Numbered from the stretch's first letter, positions 8,592-17,861 are shown. The stretch: 64,000 bases of DNA from Dehalococcoidia bacterium (GCA_023228825.1 JALOAL010000004.1:1-64000), one strand, 5' to 3'. Notes: a model not told the origin generated them from the letters alone. Translations and numbers: made by a program.

Positions 8592-9845
8592 CTACGCTCC
8601 CGCCTGCTGCGCGGCGACCTGTGGCTGGAACATGGGCCGCTGCTCGATGCGGTCGGAATGGAAGGAGGGCCACCAGCGGTCCTCGAACTCCGCGTGTACG
8701 TGGCGGAGGTTCGGGACGACTCGGGTGGCGGTGAGGCGGATGTTCTCCATGGTGAGGTCGTGGGGCATGGAGCCGATCTGGCAGAGCAGCATCAGGTGGC
8801 CCACGTTCAGGTCCTTCGCCACCTGCTCCAGTTGCTCCACCACCTGGTCCGGCGTGCCCGCCACGATGTTGCCGTTCTCCACCAGGTCCTTCCACGTGCT
8901 GCGGGGCGGGCGGTCGCCGAAGCGCCCGGTCTGGGCCAGGAGCCCGGCGCGGATGGTGTCCAGCGTGCGGTAGCCCGGAGCGTCGCCGAAGCCGGGGTAG
9001 ACGTGGAGCATCTTGTTGAAGAAGTACTCCGCGTGCTCGCCGTACTTCTCCTCCACCTCTGACTCGGACTCGCCGGTCATCACCAGTTGCAGGAAGCCGG
9101 CCTGGTAGGGGTTTTTCTCGATGCCCATCTCGTCGGCCTTGTTCCAGAAGCCGTCCAGCACCTGCTTGCCGCGCTTGAAACCGGAATAGGAGAGGTAGGC
9201 GTAGTTGAACTCCTTGCGGAGGCACCACTCCCACGTCTCGATGGAGCCGGCGCCCGGCACCCAGATGGGCGGGTGTGGCTGCTGCATGGGCCGAGGCCAG
9301 ATGTTCACGTATCGCAGTTGGTTGAAGCGCCCGTCCCATGCGAACACGTCCGGGTCCGTCCAGGCGCGGATGATCAGGTCGGACGCCTCGTAGTACTTCT
9401 CGCGCAGTTGCGCGGGGTTGCTGCCGTAGGCGTAGTTCGTGTCCATGGACGTGCCGGTGGGGAACCCGGCCACCAGTCGCCCGCCGCTGATGCAGTCCAG
9501 CATCGCCATCTCCTCGGCGACGCGGGTGGGCGGGTTGTAGAGGGCGATCGAGTTGCCCATGACGATGAGCGCGGTGTTGGCGGTCCTCCGCGCCAGGCTC
9601 GCCGCCATGAGGTTGGGGGAGGGCATGTAGCCGTAGGCGTTCTGGTGGTGCTCGTTCACGCAGATGCCGTCAAACCCCAGGCTGGCGGCGTACTCGAGTT
9701 CGTCCAGCGTGTCGTTGTACATCTGGTGCGCCTTCACCGGATCGAACAGGTGCGAGGGCACGTCCACCCAGACGCTGCGGTACTTCTCGTCGAAGTCCTG
9801 CGGCAGGTCCCGGTACGGGTGCAGGTGGAACATCTCGAGTTTCAC
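8592..9845 (-). CDS. LLM-class flavin-dependent monooxygenase
   Basis: A 417-residue luciferase-like TIM-barrel protein that uses reduced flavin and O2 (or F420 in some subgroups). Typical features are an early FHLHPYRDLP strand, SLGFDGICVNEHHQNAYG near residue 60, TNTALIVMGNSIALYNPP, and the SGGRLVAGFPTG segment. The GTG start at 9845 is preceded by AAGGGGAG. It is cotranscribed with the downstream hydrolase (2-base gap). Length is slightly above the ~330-380 typical of the family because of a C-terminal extension. Substrate unknown. Confidence 0.9.
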   Translation of the reverse strand: MKLEMFHLHPYRDLPQDFDEKYRSVWVDVPSHLFDPVKAHQMYNDTLDELEYAASLGFDGICVNEHHQNAYGYMPSPNLMAASLARRTANTALIVMGNSIALYNPPTRVAEEMAMLDCISGGRLVAGFPTGTSMDTNYAYGSNPAQLREKYYEASDLIIRAWTDPDVFAWDGRFNQLRYVNIWPRPMQQPHPPIWVPGAGSIETWEWCLRKEFNYAYLSYSGFKRGKQVLDGFWNKADEMGIEKNPYQAGFLQLVMTGESESEVEEKYGEHAEYFFNKMLHVYPGFGDAPGYRTLDTIRAGLLAQTGRFGDRPPRSTWKDLVENGNIVAGTPDQVVEQLEQVAKDLNVGHLMLLCQIGSMPHDLTMENIRLTATRVVPNLRHVHAEFEDRWWPSFHSDRIEQRPMFQPQVAAQQAGA

Positions 9846-9895
9846 GGTGGGCTCCCCTTCCCCGCCGGAGCGAGGTCTAGCGTGTCATGGGCGGG

Positions 9896-10837
9896 TCACG
9901 GATTGGACGAGGTGGCTGCGGCTCTGGCGAACGCCGTGCGCAGGCGCTCGGCGACCATCTCCACCGCCTGCTGTCCCTGCGGGAACAGGTGGGCGTTCAC
10001 GAAGAAGGTGTGCATCTGTCCGGGGAAGCAGCGCGCTTCCACGGGCACGCCCGCCGCACGCATCGCCTCGGCGTAGGCCATGCCCTCGTCACGGAGCGGG
10101 TCGTACTCCGCCGTCACCACGGTGGCCGGCGGCAAGCCCGAGAGGTCCGAGGCGCGCAGCGGTGAGATGTCCGGCCGCGTGCGGATCCCGCCCTCCGGGC
10201 AGTAGTGGTCGAAGAACCACCGCATCACCTCTGGCGTCAGGATGTAGCGGTCGTTCTCCGCGTAGGAGGGGGTGTCCATGGCGCAGTCCGTCACGGGGTT
10301 TACCAGCACCTGGTGCACGGGCGTGGGGCCGCCTCGGTCGCGGAGCAGTTGGGCAGCCACGGCGGCGAGGTTGCCGCCGGCGCTATAGCCGGCGATCGCC
10401 ACGCGCGCCGGGTCCACGCCCAGGCGCGGCGCGTTCTGTACCGTCCACACGATGGCGGCGTAGGCGTCTGTGACCGCAGCCGGGTAAGGATGCTCCGGCG
10501 CGAGCCGGTACTCCACCGAGACGACCACGCAGTCCGCGAGCGTCGCGAGGCGCCTCGCGGTGGCGTCCTCGCCCTCCACGCTGCCGATCACCCAGCCGCC
10601 GCCGTGGAACCAGAGGAGCGCGGGCAGGTCCTGCGCCTCGCGAGGCCAGTAGATGCGTACGGGGATGGGGCCGTCGGGGCCGGGCGCTTCCAGGTCCTCC
10701 ACGTGATGGACGTCCGGACCTGGTGGGAGTGGCATGCGCGCGGCGCGGATCTGCTCCGGCGTCAGCGTGTGGAGCGGCGGGCTGCCCATGGCGGCCATCT
10801 GCGCCAGCATCTGCTCCGCGATCGGGTCGAGGGCCAT
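9896..10837 (-). CDS. HSL-family alpha/beta hydrolase (esterase/lipase)
   Basis: A 313-residue hormone-sensitive-lipase type esterase. The HGGG oxyanion motif is at 78-81, and the nucleophile elbow is GYSAGG (Ser152), a variant of the usual GDSAGG. The acid/His lie in EYDPLRDEG and FPGQMHTF. The ATG at 10837 follows GAGGAAC; seven codons upstream is another ATG without better spacing. It should hydrolyse short acyl esters in the cytoplasm. It lies on the same strand as, and 50 bases after, the LLM gene, with no clear terminator between. Confidence 0.9.
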   Translation of the reverse strand: MALDPIAEQMLAQMAAMGSPPLHTLTPEQIRAARMPLPPGPDVHHVEDLEAPGPDGPIPVRIYWPREAQDLPALLWFHGGGWVIGSVEGEDATARRLATLADCVVVSVEYRLAPEHPYPAAVTDAYAAIVWTVQNAPRLGVDPARVAIAGYSAGGNLAAVAAQLLRDRGGPTPVHQVLVNPVTDCAMDTPSYAENDRYILTPEVMRWFFDHYCPEGGIRTRPDISPLRASDLSGLPPATVVTAEYDPLRDEGMAYAEAMRAAGVPVEARCFPGQMHTFFVNAHLFPQGQQAVEMVAERLRTAFARAAATSSNP

Positions 10838-10981
10838 GTGCGTTCCTCTTTCCCCCACTCTCGGGGCGGAACGCCGGGCGCGTCCTCATGTGCCCGCGTA
10901 CGCCCGAGTGCGGCACTTCTATCACATACGGGTTGTACGAGTCCAAGCGAATCGGTGCGCGGACGACGGAGGGCGGGCGGG

Positions 10982-11557
10982 CTACGGACGACCGGCGGAG
11001 GCGAACAGCGGCAGCGAGGAGGTCTCGTGTTCCAGCAGCCAGCGCTTGCGGTGCAGTCCACCGCCGTAGCCGGTGAGCGTGCCGTTGGCACCTACCACGC
11101 GATGGCAGGGCACCACGATCACGATCGGGTTCTGCCCGTTCGCCGCTCCCACCGCGCGGGACGCTGAGGGCTGGCCGATGCGCCCCGCTACCCAGCCGTA
11201 GGAGCGAGTCTCGCCGGGCGCGATCTCCATCAGCGTGGCCCAGACCTTCCGCTGGAACTCCGAGCCATGAGGCGCGAGCGGCAGGTCGAACGTGACGCGG
11301 GTCCCGGCGAAGTACTCGCGCATCTGACGCGCCGCTTCGCCCGCCCGCTCGGGGTCATGGGCTGCCGGCAGGCCGGTCTCGCGCTCCAGGCGCTCGCGTG
11401 ACCGCTCCAACTCGCGCACGCGGTGGCCCTCGGAGCCGGCCGAGCGCCGAGCGTCCGGCAGGAAGTCCAGCCGGTGGATGCCCCGCTCCGAGCCGCCGAT
11501 GAACAGTGCCCCCACGGGCGTCTCGATGACGTGGAAGAAGGCGGATGCGAGGGCCAT
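10982..11557 (-). CDS. ogt: Methylated-DNA--protein-cysteine methyltransferase
   Basis: A 191-residue MGMT that removes alkyl groups from O6-alkylguanine by a suicide transfer to Cys151 in VPCHRVV. Upstream are the DNA-binding helix RSYGWVAGRIGQPSASRAVGAANGQ (residues 118-142, read as two helices) and the characteristic FQRKVWATL. GAGGAG precedes the ATG at 11557. The N-terminal domain (1-95) is of the Ogt type. The gene lies just downstream of a 67-codon unknown gene on the same strand (29-base gap), so they may be cotranscribed. Confidence 0.93.
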   Translation of the reverse strand: MALASAFFHVIETPVGALFIGGSERGIHRLDFLPDARRSAGSEGHRVRELERSRERLERETGLPAAHDPERAGEAARQMREYFAGTRVTFDLPLAPHGSEFQRKVWATLMEIAPGETRSYGWVAGRIGQPSASRAVGAANGQNPIVIVVPCHRVVGANGTLTGYGGGLHRKRWLLEHETSSLPLFASAGRP

Positions 11558-11586
11558 CGGTCGCTCCTCGGAGCGCGGGATCGGCG

Positions 11587-11790
11587 TCAGGCTTCGTCGC
11601 CCCAGTCGCGCATCAGGCGGACTTCCTCGGCCTGCAGGCGGGCGGGGGAGTAGTCCGGCCACTGCTCGATCCAGTGGGGCATGGAGAGGTTGTGGCGGTA
11701 GTGGGGCGTTCCGCATCCGCCCCGGTAAGGCCCGCACTCGTGGTTCGGCTCCAGGTGCTGGAAGAGCCGGGTGCGTTGTTCATCGTTCAT
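11587..11790 (-). CDS. Small Cys/His-containing protein, unknown
   Basis: A 67-residue hydrophilic protein with GAGGAGGG placed ideally before its ATG (11790). It holds two cysteines and four histidines in its first 40 residues (HLEPNHECGPYRGGCGTPHY), then a Trp-rich stretch (PHWIEQWPDYSPA). The Cys/His spacing could bind a metal, but no known zinc motif matches. It lies directly upstream of the MGMT gene on the same strand, perhaps as its operon partner. Function unknown. Confidence 0.6.
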   Translation of the reverse strand: MNDEQRTRLFQHLEPNHECGPYRGGCGTPHYRHNLSMPHWIEQWPDYSPARLQAEEVRLMRDWGDEA

Positions 11791-11841
11791 GGGGCCCTCC
11801 TCGGGACGGTGCTGCGGATGCTGCCGGTCGGTGGAGGCATC

Positions 11842-11901
11842 GTATCGTCGTGGGTATCGTCGTGGGTATCGCCGTGGGTATCGCCGTGGGTATCGCCGTG
11901 G
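11842..11901. repeat. Five 12-bp tandem repeats
   Basis: GTATCGTCGTGG is repeated five times without a break (the last three copies have GCC for GTC). It lies between the ispH stop and the 67-codon gene start, about 50 bases upstream of that start. The two sequence variants group together, as expected from stepwise slippage. Confidence 0.9.
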
Positions 11902-11984
11902 CGCGCCAGGCGGAGGGGGACGCGACGCGTTGCCGCGCGGCCGTCCCCGCGGTACTGGGTAACGGCGAGGAGGGAGGTCGTCGC

Positions 11985-12908
11985 CTACAGGCGGGAGAGT
12001 TCCTCCGGCATGCGGAACTCCATGGTCTCCTCGGCCACCACCACCGGCTCCACCTTCGTGACGCCTCGGGCCCTGAGGTCGTCGATGATCGGCTGGAGCA
12101 ACTCGTCCGGGACGGAAGCGCCCGCGGTCAGGCCCACGACGCCCACGCCCTCGTACCAGGCGGGGTCGATCTCCTCGAGGCCGTCCACGCGATGGGCGGG
12201 CACGCCCATGGCCTTCGCCACCTGCCACAGCCGCACGGAGTTGGAGGAGTTCGCGGATCCCACCACGATCACGAGGTCCGCGCGCTCTGCGATCTCCTTC
12301 ACCGCCGCCTGGCGGTTGGTGGTGGCGTAGCAGATGTCGTTGCGCACCTCCGCCTCCGGGAAGCGTGCCCGGATCGCGTCGATGGTTTCGCGGGTGTCGT
12401 CCACGGAGAGCGTGGTCTGGGTGACGACGAAGACCGGCCGCTGGAGTTCGCCCAGCGCCTGCACGTCCGCCTGGCCGTCCACCACGCGCGTGCGATCCGG
12501 CGCTTCGCCCTTGGTGCCCTCCACCTCGTCATGGCCCTCGTGGCCCACGAGGAGGATGTCGTAGCCGTCCCTGGCCGCCTTCTTGGTCTCCAGGTGGACC
12601 TTGGTGACCAGCGGGCAGGTAGCGTCGATCACCTTCAGGTTGCGCTGCTTCGCCTCCTGCACCACCTGCGGCGAGACGCCGTGGGCGGAGAAGACCACGC
12701 GGGACCCCTCCGGGATGTCGGCGACGCTGTCCACGAAGATGGCGCCACGGTCGCGGAACCCGTCTACCACGAAGCGGTTGTGCACGATCTCGTGGAACGC
12801 GTAGACCGGGCCGTCCTCGGTATCCAGGATGCGATCCAGCACGTCGATGGCGCGCACCACACCGGCGCAGAAGCCTCGCGGCGCAGCAAGCAGGATCGTG
12901 TGCGGCAT
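11985..12908 (-). CDS. ispH: 4-hydroxy-3-methylbut-2-enyl diphosphate reductase
   Basis: A 307-residue iron-sulfur enzyme for the last step of the MEP isoprenoid pathway, converting HMBPP to IPP and DMAPP. All three cluster cysteines are present: C14 (PRGFCAGV), C98 (DATCPLV) and C193 (NDICYATTNRQ). The substrate-proton region is GHDEVEGT (usually GHPEVEGT), and TQTTLSVDDT is intact. GGAGGAAGGG precedes the ATG at 12908. Length is normal. The gene is not clustered with other pathway genes here. Confidence 0.95.
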   Translation of the reverse strand: MPHTILLAAPRGFCAGVVRAIDVLDRILDTEDGPVYAFHEIVHNRFVVDGFRDRGAIFVDSVADIPEGSRVVFSAHGVSPQVVQEAKQRNLKVIDATCPLVTKVHLETKKAARDGYDILLVGHEGHDEVEGTKGEAPDRTRVVDGQADVQALGELQRPVFVVTQTTLSVDDTRETIDAIRARFPEAEVRNDICYATTNRQAAVKEIAERADLVIVVGSANSSNSVRLWQVAKAMGVPAHRVDGLEEIDPAWYEGVGVVGLTAGASVPDELLQPIIDDLRARGVTKVEPVVVAEETMEFRMPEELSRL

Positions 12909-13015
12909 GGTCCACCGCCCTTCCTCCTCCCCATGGTAGCCGCGAGGTGGGGGAGGGGCTAAGGCGGCGAGGCCGTGGGCCGGTGTGGTGCGCGCCATCC
13001 GCGCAGTACAACGAC

Positions 13016-13041
13016 AGAGGCCGGGCAACCGCCCGGCCTCT
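13016..13041 (-). terminator. Hairpin terminator after acyl-CoA dehydrogenase
   Basis: A perfect 11-bp stem, AGAGGCCGGGC (13016-13026) with GCCCGGCCTCT (13031-13041), and an AACC loop. It separates the acyl-CoA dehydrogenase (stop at 13083) from ispH on the same strand. Confidence 0.75.
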
Positions 13042-13082
13042 CGTGCACCTCGATGCTTCGAGGGCGACCGTAACGGGGAGGG

Positions 13083-14279
13083 CTACCCGCGCGGGAGGCC
13101 CAGGCCGCGGGTGGCGATGATGTTGCGCTGGATCTCTGACGTGCCGGCCGCGATCGTCGCCGCCACGCTCTGCAGGTAGGAGTTCGTCATGGACGACTTC
13201 ATCGCCGCTCGGTCGTCCTTGCGGTCCCAGATGTTGGAGTAGAGCCCGAAGATGCGCGTGCCGGTGAGGGCGATCTTCTGGGACATCTCCGAGTTGAACA
13301 ATTTGGAGACTGAGGCCTCGTGGTTCGGGATCAGCCCGCGGTCCTGCATGGAGATGATGCGGAACGAGAAGTTGAACATCACGTCCGTCTCGATGTAGCG
13401 GTCCGCCACCTCCAGCCGGTTCGCGTCCAGGCCGGCGGCCTTGCGCTGCCCGTCCTCCGTCTGCAGGTACTTGCGCAGGTTGTCCAGCGTGCGGCGCGAG
13501 GAGACGGCGCCGGTGATGTTGGAGCGCTCGAAGTCCAGCAGGGTCATGCCCACGTACCAGCCGCGGTTCTCCTCGCCCACCCGGTTCTTCACGGGCACGC
13601 GCACGTCTTCGAAGAACGTCTCGTTGAAGTTGTGGCGGAAGGCCATGTCGATCAGCGGGCGGATGGAGATGCCGGGCTGGTCCTTCTCCATCAGGAGGAA
13701 GGAGATGCCTCTGTGCTTGGGGGCGTCCGGGTCCGTGCGCGCCAGGACGTAGAGGTGGTCCGCTAGGTGGGCGCCGGACGTCCAGATCTTCTGGCCGTTC
13801 ACCACGTACTCGTCGCCGTCCCGGAGGGCGCGCGTCTGCAACGAGGCGAGGTCAGAGCCGGCGCCCGGCTCCGAGTAGCCCTGCCGCCAGTTGTGCTCCC
13901 CGGAGAGGATCTTTGGCAGGTACTCCGTCTTCTGCTCCTCTGTGCCGTGCACGATGATCGTGGGCCCCAGTTGCGAGACGCCCTGTCCGCCCACGCCCGG
14001 AGCGCTTGCGGCGGCCATCTCCATCTTGAAGATGAACTGTTCCATGGGGCTCAGGCCGGCGCCGCCGTATTCCTGGGGCCAGTGGGGCGCCACCCAGCCG
14101 TGCTCGGCCAGCGCTTCCGTCCACTTCTTCGCGTCCTCGCGGTGCGCGGGTTCCTCGGATACGCGGTCGTGCTCCCAGTCGCCCTCGCCGCGTTGGTAGC
14201 GCTCCGGCATCCTGGTCTCGATCACCTCGCGCACGGTGGCGCGGAAGGTGGCCTGGTTCTCGTTGTCCGCCCAGTCCAT
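13083..14279 (-). CDS. Acyl-CoA dehydrogenase
   Basis: A 398-residue FAD-dependent dehydrogenase, paralogous to the one at 6036-7250 (shared EPGAGSDLASLQTRALRDG, GQKIWTSGAHLADH and GTSEIQRNIIATRGLGLPRG). At the MCAD catalytic-Glu site there is Ala (AAGTSEIQ). GAGGGAAG precedes the ATG at 14279, which was chosen over an upstream ATG without a site. It is expressed separately from ispH because of the terminator. Having two close paralogues within 8 kb suggests lineage expansion of this family. Substrate unknown. Confidence 0.92.
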   Translation of the reverse strand: MDWADNENQATFRATVREVIETRMPERYQRGEGDWEHDRVSEEPAHREDAKKWTEALAEHGWVAPHWPQEYGGAGLSPMEQFIFKMEMAAASAPGVGGQGVSQLGPTIIVHGTEEQKTEYLPKILSGEHNWRQGYSEPGAGSDLASLQTRALRDGDEYVVNGQKIWTSGAHLADHLYVLARTDPDAPKHRGISFLLMEKDQPGISIRPLIDMAFRHNFNETFFEDVRVPVKNRVGEENRGWYVGMTLLDFERSNITGAVSSRRTLDNLRKYLQTEDGQRKAAGLDANRLEVADRYIETDVMFNFSFRIISMQDRGLIPNHEASVSKLFNSEMSQKIALTGTRIFGLYSNIWDRKDDRAAMKSSMTNSYLQSVAATIAAGTSEIQRNIIATRGLGLPRG

Positions 14280-14488
14280 GTGGCTTCCCTCGCTTTCGAG
14301 TTGGGGGTGCACCGTCTTCGGCGTCCCGCGTCCCCCGCCCTCTCCGACTCGCCAGGCGAATCGCAGGAGGGCGCATCGGGAACCGCCGGCGGCGACGTGG
14401 CGATTCTATCGTGCACGTGAAGGTGTGTCAGACCCGCGCTCCGAGGAGGCCCGAGGGGGGCCTGCGTGCCGCCCTCTCATGGCCCTCT

Positions 14489-16513
14489 TCATGGCCCTCG
14501 TGCGATCGCGCCCAGCCGCTGGATGGCTGCCCCACCCAGCGCGCCACCGGCTATCGCGAGCAGAAAGAGCCAGGTGGCCGTGGCGCCGCCCGCAGCAATG
14601 CCGGCCGAGGTCTCTGCCGGCGCAGACGACTCCGAGGCCGCCTCGGCATCCTCGGGGGGTTGCGTGTCGTCCGCGTCCGGGGCCGTCATCGCGGGTGGGA
14701 GTTCCTGGCTGTAGACGCCGGGCGAGGGCACGGCGACGGCCGCACCGAGCGCGAACCCGGAGCGGTCGAACCAGCGGTGGAGCGACGCGCCGGCCTCCGG
14801 CGCCGGGAGCGGCGTCCCCGGGCCGTAGGCCAGCGAGTCGATCACCGTCCCGTCCGCGCCCAGCAGGTCGAGGCGGTCGGCCTCGTTCCCCAGGCCGTTG
14901 CCGATGTCCTCCGCCAGCCGCAGGTCCGCCGCCACCTCCGCGAGCGCGGCCGCCACGACGATCGAGGCGCCGGGGGCGACCGTGCCCTCCGACAGCGGCG
15001 TGGCGGCGGCGTTGTCGCGTAGCGCGAGGCCCGGCAGGCTCGCGGGTGCAGGGCCCAGGTTCGTGATCTCCACCCACTCGTACGCGGCGTCGCGGCCAGG
15101 CTGGATCGGGTTCGACATCACCTCCGTGATCCGAAGCCAGCGTTGCGCCTCCGTGGTCAGGGGGGCGTCCGCACTGGCGCCGCCGCCGCCGGCGACGCCA
15201 GGCCCGCCCGGGGGTCTCGAGGCGATCGCCTCGGCGGCTGGGGTGGCGCTGGGGCGGGGCGTCGCCGCTGATGTGGCGGGAGCGGGCGTGGGGGTGCGGG
15301 TGGGCGTGGGCGTAGGCGTAGGCTTCGGCGCCGGGGCCGTGGTGGGCTGGAGGGTGGCGTCGTCCACGGCCAGCGCGGCGCCGGGCGCTGCCGGCGCGAG
15401 CAGGATGCGCACCCGGGCGCTGTGCGCGCGCTCCGGCGCCTGCACCGCACCCGTGCTCACCGTGGAGTACGCATGCGCGATGGCGTTCCCGGGCGCCGAG
15501 GCGACGGGCTCTGAGTCCGCCGTGCTCATCTGTGCGCCGGATCCGGTAGCGCTCGCGTACCAGGCGATGCGTACCCAGCCTGCCGCCACGTGCTCCAGCG
15601 GCGCCAGCACGGCGCTCGCCTCATACCAGCCGCCCGGCTCCACGGACACCAGTTGTTGCACCCACACGGTGCCGGCGCCGCTCGCGCGCATCACCAGTGA
15701 CGTGCCGAACTGCGCCCCCAGCAGCGCCTGGAACGTCACCCCCGCGCGCGAGGTGTCCCATGCTTCCGCATTGCCCTCGAACCCGGGGTTGCGGAGCGAG
15801 GACGGTGTCCCCGAGGGCTGCGATGCGGGCGTGCCGGAAGCGGGCGCCGGGGACGCCCCGGCCGGCGTGGGTGTGGTGGTGGGGCGCGCGGCGGGCGCGG
15901 GCGTCGTCGCGGCGGGCGGGGGCGTCGGAGACGCCGTGGGGGGCGGAGGCGGCGAGGCCTGGGTGAGGCTCGCCTCGCTCACGGCGAAGGTCGCGCCGGC
16001 CGCCGCCTCTGTCCTCAGGCAGGCCTGGGCGTGGTGCGTGCCCACCGGGGCGACCTCGCCCGTGACCGCGAGGGCGCGGAAGCCGGGCGCGGCGCCCGTG
16101 AGCACAGCCGTCCGTCCCACACCGACCGCCTTCCCGGCCGCGTCCACGTAGCGCAGTTCCAGACTCACCGCGTCCGCCTCGGGGCTCTCAAGGCCATCGG
16201 GGCTCTCAAGGCCATCGGGGCCTTCGAGTGCGACGAAGGCGGAGGCCTGGTGGAGGCCGCCCGGCGCGGCGCTGACGAGCCAGTACTGGCTACAGAAGGA
16301 GATGCCCCCGCCGGTGGAGGTCAGGCGCACGGCCCGGGTACCCGCCACCTCCTCCACGCTGACGCTCGCGTGGGTGGCGAACCAGCCGGCAGGCCCGGCC
16401 TGGAAGTCCCAGTGGGCGTCCGTGGGCGCCTGCGCCTGGGCTCCAAGCAGCGAGAGCGCGAGCAAGCCCACGCCCGCACTGACCGCGCGGATCCATCGTC
16501 GTACCCCGCCCAT
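14489..16513 (-). CDS. Secreted, membrane-anchored lamin-tail-domain protein
   Basis: A 674-residue surface protein. It has a signal peptide (residues 1-28, ending GAQAQA), an N-terminal beta-rich domain, a Pro/Thr-rich linker (~190-235), a second carbohydrate-binding-like domain (~240-395), another Pro/Thr linker (~395-440), then a lamin-tail (LTD) domain from LRITEVMSNP to about residue 590. A C-terminal transmembrane helix (WLFLLAIAGGALGGAAI) follows. LTD domains in bacteria occur on exported proteins, often with nucleases or adhesins; no enzyme domain is seen. An 18-bp tandem duplication (LESPDG twice) lies near residue 105. No ribosome site is visible; TAGCGT at 16523-16528 suggests a very short leader. 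Confidence 0.75.
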   Translation of the reverse strand: MGGVRRWIRAVSAGVGLLALSLLGAQAQAPTDAHWDFQAGPAGWFATHASVSVEEVAGTRAVRLTSTGGGISFCSQYWLVSAAPGGLHQASAFVALEGPDGLESPDGLESPEADAVSLELRYVDAAGKAVGVGRTAVLTGAAPGFRALAVTGEVAPVGTHHAQACLRTEAAAGATFAVSEASLTQASPPPPPTASPTPPPAATTPAPAARPTTTPTPAGASPAPASGTPASQPSGTPSSLRNPGFEGNAEAWDTSRAGVTFQALLGAQFGTSLVMRASGAGTVWVQQLVSVEPGGWYEASAVLAPLEHVAAGWVRIAWYASATGSGAQMSTADSEPVASAPGNAIAHAYSTVSTGAVQAPERAHSARVRILLAPAAPGAALAVDDATLQPTTAPAPKPTPTPTPTRTPTPAPATSAATPRPSATPAAEAIASRPPGGPGVAGGGGASADAPLTTEAQRWLRITEVMSNPIQPGRDAAYEWVEITNLGPAPASLPGLALRDNAAATPLSEGTVAPGASIVVAAALAEVAADLRLAEDIGNGLGNEADRLDLLGADGTVIDSLAYGPGTPLPAPEAGASLHRWFDRSGFALGAAVAVPSPGVYSQELPPAMTAPDADDTQPPEDAEAASESSAPAETSAGIAAGGATATWLFLLAIAGGALGGAAIQRLGAIARGP
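16181..16216. repeat. 18-bp in-frame tandem duplication
   Basis: The unit GGGGCTCTCAAGGCCATC occurs at 16181-16198 and 16199-16216, followed by a partial third copy. It encodes the repeated LESPDG of the lamin-tail protein. Confidence 0.9.
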
Positions 16514-16604
16514 GCGGCGGGAACGCTAACACCCGCGTGATGAGCGTGTCACTTCGCAATTGCAGGTGGCGGCGGCGGGTGCAACGACGAATGCGGGTGC
16601 GAGG

Positions 16605-17861
16605 CTAGAAGTGGTTCAGGCAGTGCGGCGCGGGCGTGGAGCGAAACATCTCGTCGGCGCGGGCCAGCGCGCCGGGTCTGCGTTCCTCGATGAGCCCGAC
16701 TGCGGCGAGGACGCTCGCGCGTTCCGTGCCCAGCAGCAGCGTGCCGAGAGCAGCCGGACGGAGGAGGAGGTCGGGCACGGCGTCTGTGCGCGCAACGTGC
16801 GCGCCCTCCGGGGCGGCGTCCAGGGCGAAGCGGCCGTCCGCCCAGGGGCAGAGGCGGTCGTCCAGTTGCAGGACGAGCCGGTCCGCCACCGGGTAGGTCC
16901 GCGCCGTCAGGGCGACCTCGGGATCGAGGATGCGGAGGTAGAGGCCGTCGCTCGGGCGTCGCTTCAGGCGGCGGTAGTCGGAGAGGAGCCACGGCAGGGC
17001 GGCGTCGAGCGGTTGGTCGTTCGCCTCCACCACGCCGACGAGGTCCACCGAGAGCAGGTAGCGCCACAGTGCGGCGCTCGCGCGTGGCGTGAGCGCCACC
17101 ATCTCATCGACGGTCAGGCGGTACGCCGGGATGTGGTCCGGCCATTCGGACTTCAGGCGGTAGGTCGCGTACCCCTCGCGCTCCCCTTCTGGCGAGGTGT
17201 ATGCGACGTAGTGCATGGGCGAGGCGCCACCGCGTTCGTCGGGTGAGTCCTCGGTGTAGGCGTGCCAGCGGTAAGGGAGGCGGGGCATGCCGCCGGGGCG
17301 AGAGGTGGCGTACACGTCGAACAGCGGGCGCATCACCTCCACGGCGTCGGTGGCGGAGAGGAAGCGTACGCTGCCCTCGGTATCCGGCGCCCACCACGCG
17401 AAGCCGGCATCCCGCGTGTCGATGGAGTAGGCGTCGTGCACGGTGGCGAGGCCGTAGCCGAAGCGGCCGTAGATCGGCGTTTCGGACGCCCACAGTGCGG
17501 CCAGCGGATTGCTCTGCTCGTGAGCCTGCCACAACTGGTGCTGCATCATCGCGGATAACACGCCCTGCCGCCGGTGTGTGGTGGCCACGCCCACCCGCGT
17601 CACGCCCACGCAGTCCAGCACGCGGCCGCCCGGCAGGGTGATGGGCGCGGGCTCGTGGTGCGCGGTGGCCACCATCTCCCCGCCATCGAACGCTGCGAGG
17701 CTGTCCTCGTAGCGCATGTGAGGGCGGAGCAGGCGGTCCACGTGCTCGTCGTTTGGGGCTCGCCCGAACGAGCGCGCGACGTGACGCTGCCAGGCGTGGA
17801 GTTCCTCGGCAGTGATGGGGCGGATTTCGACACTGGGGTGCGGCGGCGGGCGGTCCGGCAT
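16605..17861 (-). CDS. Eis-like GNAT N-acetyltransferase
   Basis: A 418-residue protein of the enhanced-intracellular-survival family: two tandem GNAT folds plus a sterol-carrier-like C-terminal domain. The acetyl-CoA motif is VGVATTHRRQGVLSAMM (residues ~91-107, with RRQGV). The chain ends in PHCLNHF, keeping the C-terminal carboxylate that acts as a catalytic group in Eis. Relatives acetylate amines of many substrates, including aminoglycosides; the natural substrate here is unknown. AGGAGG precedes the ATG at 17861. Confidence 0.9.
   Translation of the reverse strand: MPDRPPPHPSVEIRPITAEELHAWQRHVARSFGRAPNDEHVDRLLRPHMRYEDSLAAFDGGEMVATAHHEPAPITLPGGRVLDCVGVTRVGVATTHRRQGVLSAMMQHQLWQAHEQSNPLAALWASETPIYGRFGYGLATVHDAYSIDTRDAGFAWWAPDTEGSVRFLSATDAVEVMRPLFDVYATSRPGGMPRLPYRWHAYTEDSPDERGGASPMHYVAYTSPEGEREGYATYRLKSEWPDHIPAYRLTVDEMVALTPRASAALWRYLLSVDLVGVVEANDQPLDAALPWLLSDYRRLKRRPSDGLYLRILDPEVALTARTYPVADRLVLQLDDRLCPWADGRFALDAAPEGAHVARTDAVPDLLLRPAALGTLLLGTERASVLAAVGLIEERRPGALARADEMFRSTPAPHCLNHF

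Noticed and set aside
11842..11901. Repeat array as CRISPR or coding YPRR repeats
   Set aside because: Units are only 12 bp and abut without spacers, so it is not CRISPR. The minus-strand reading as repeated YPRR lacks its own start site, while the downstream 67-codon gene has a perfect one.
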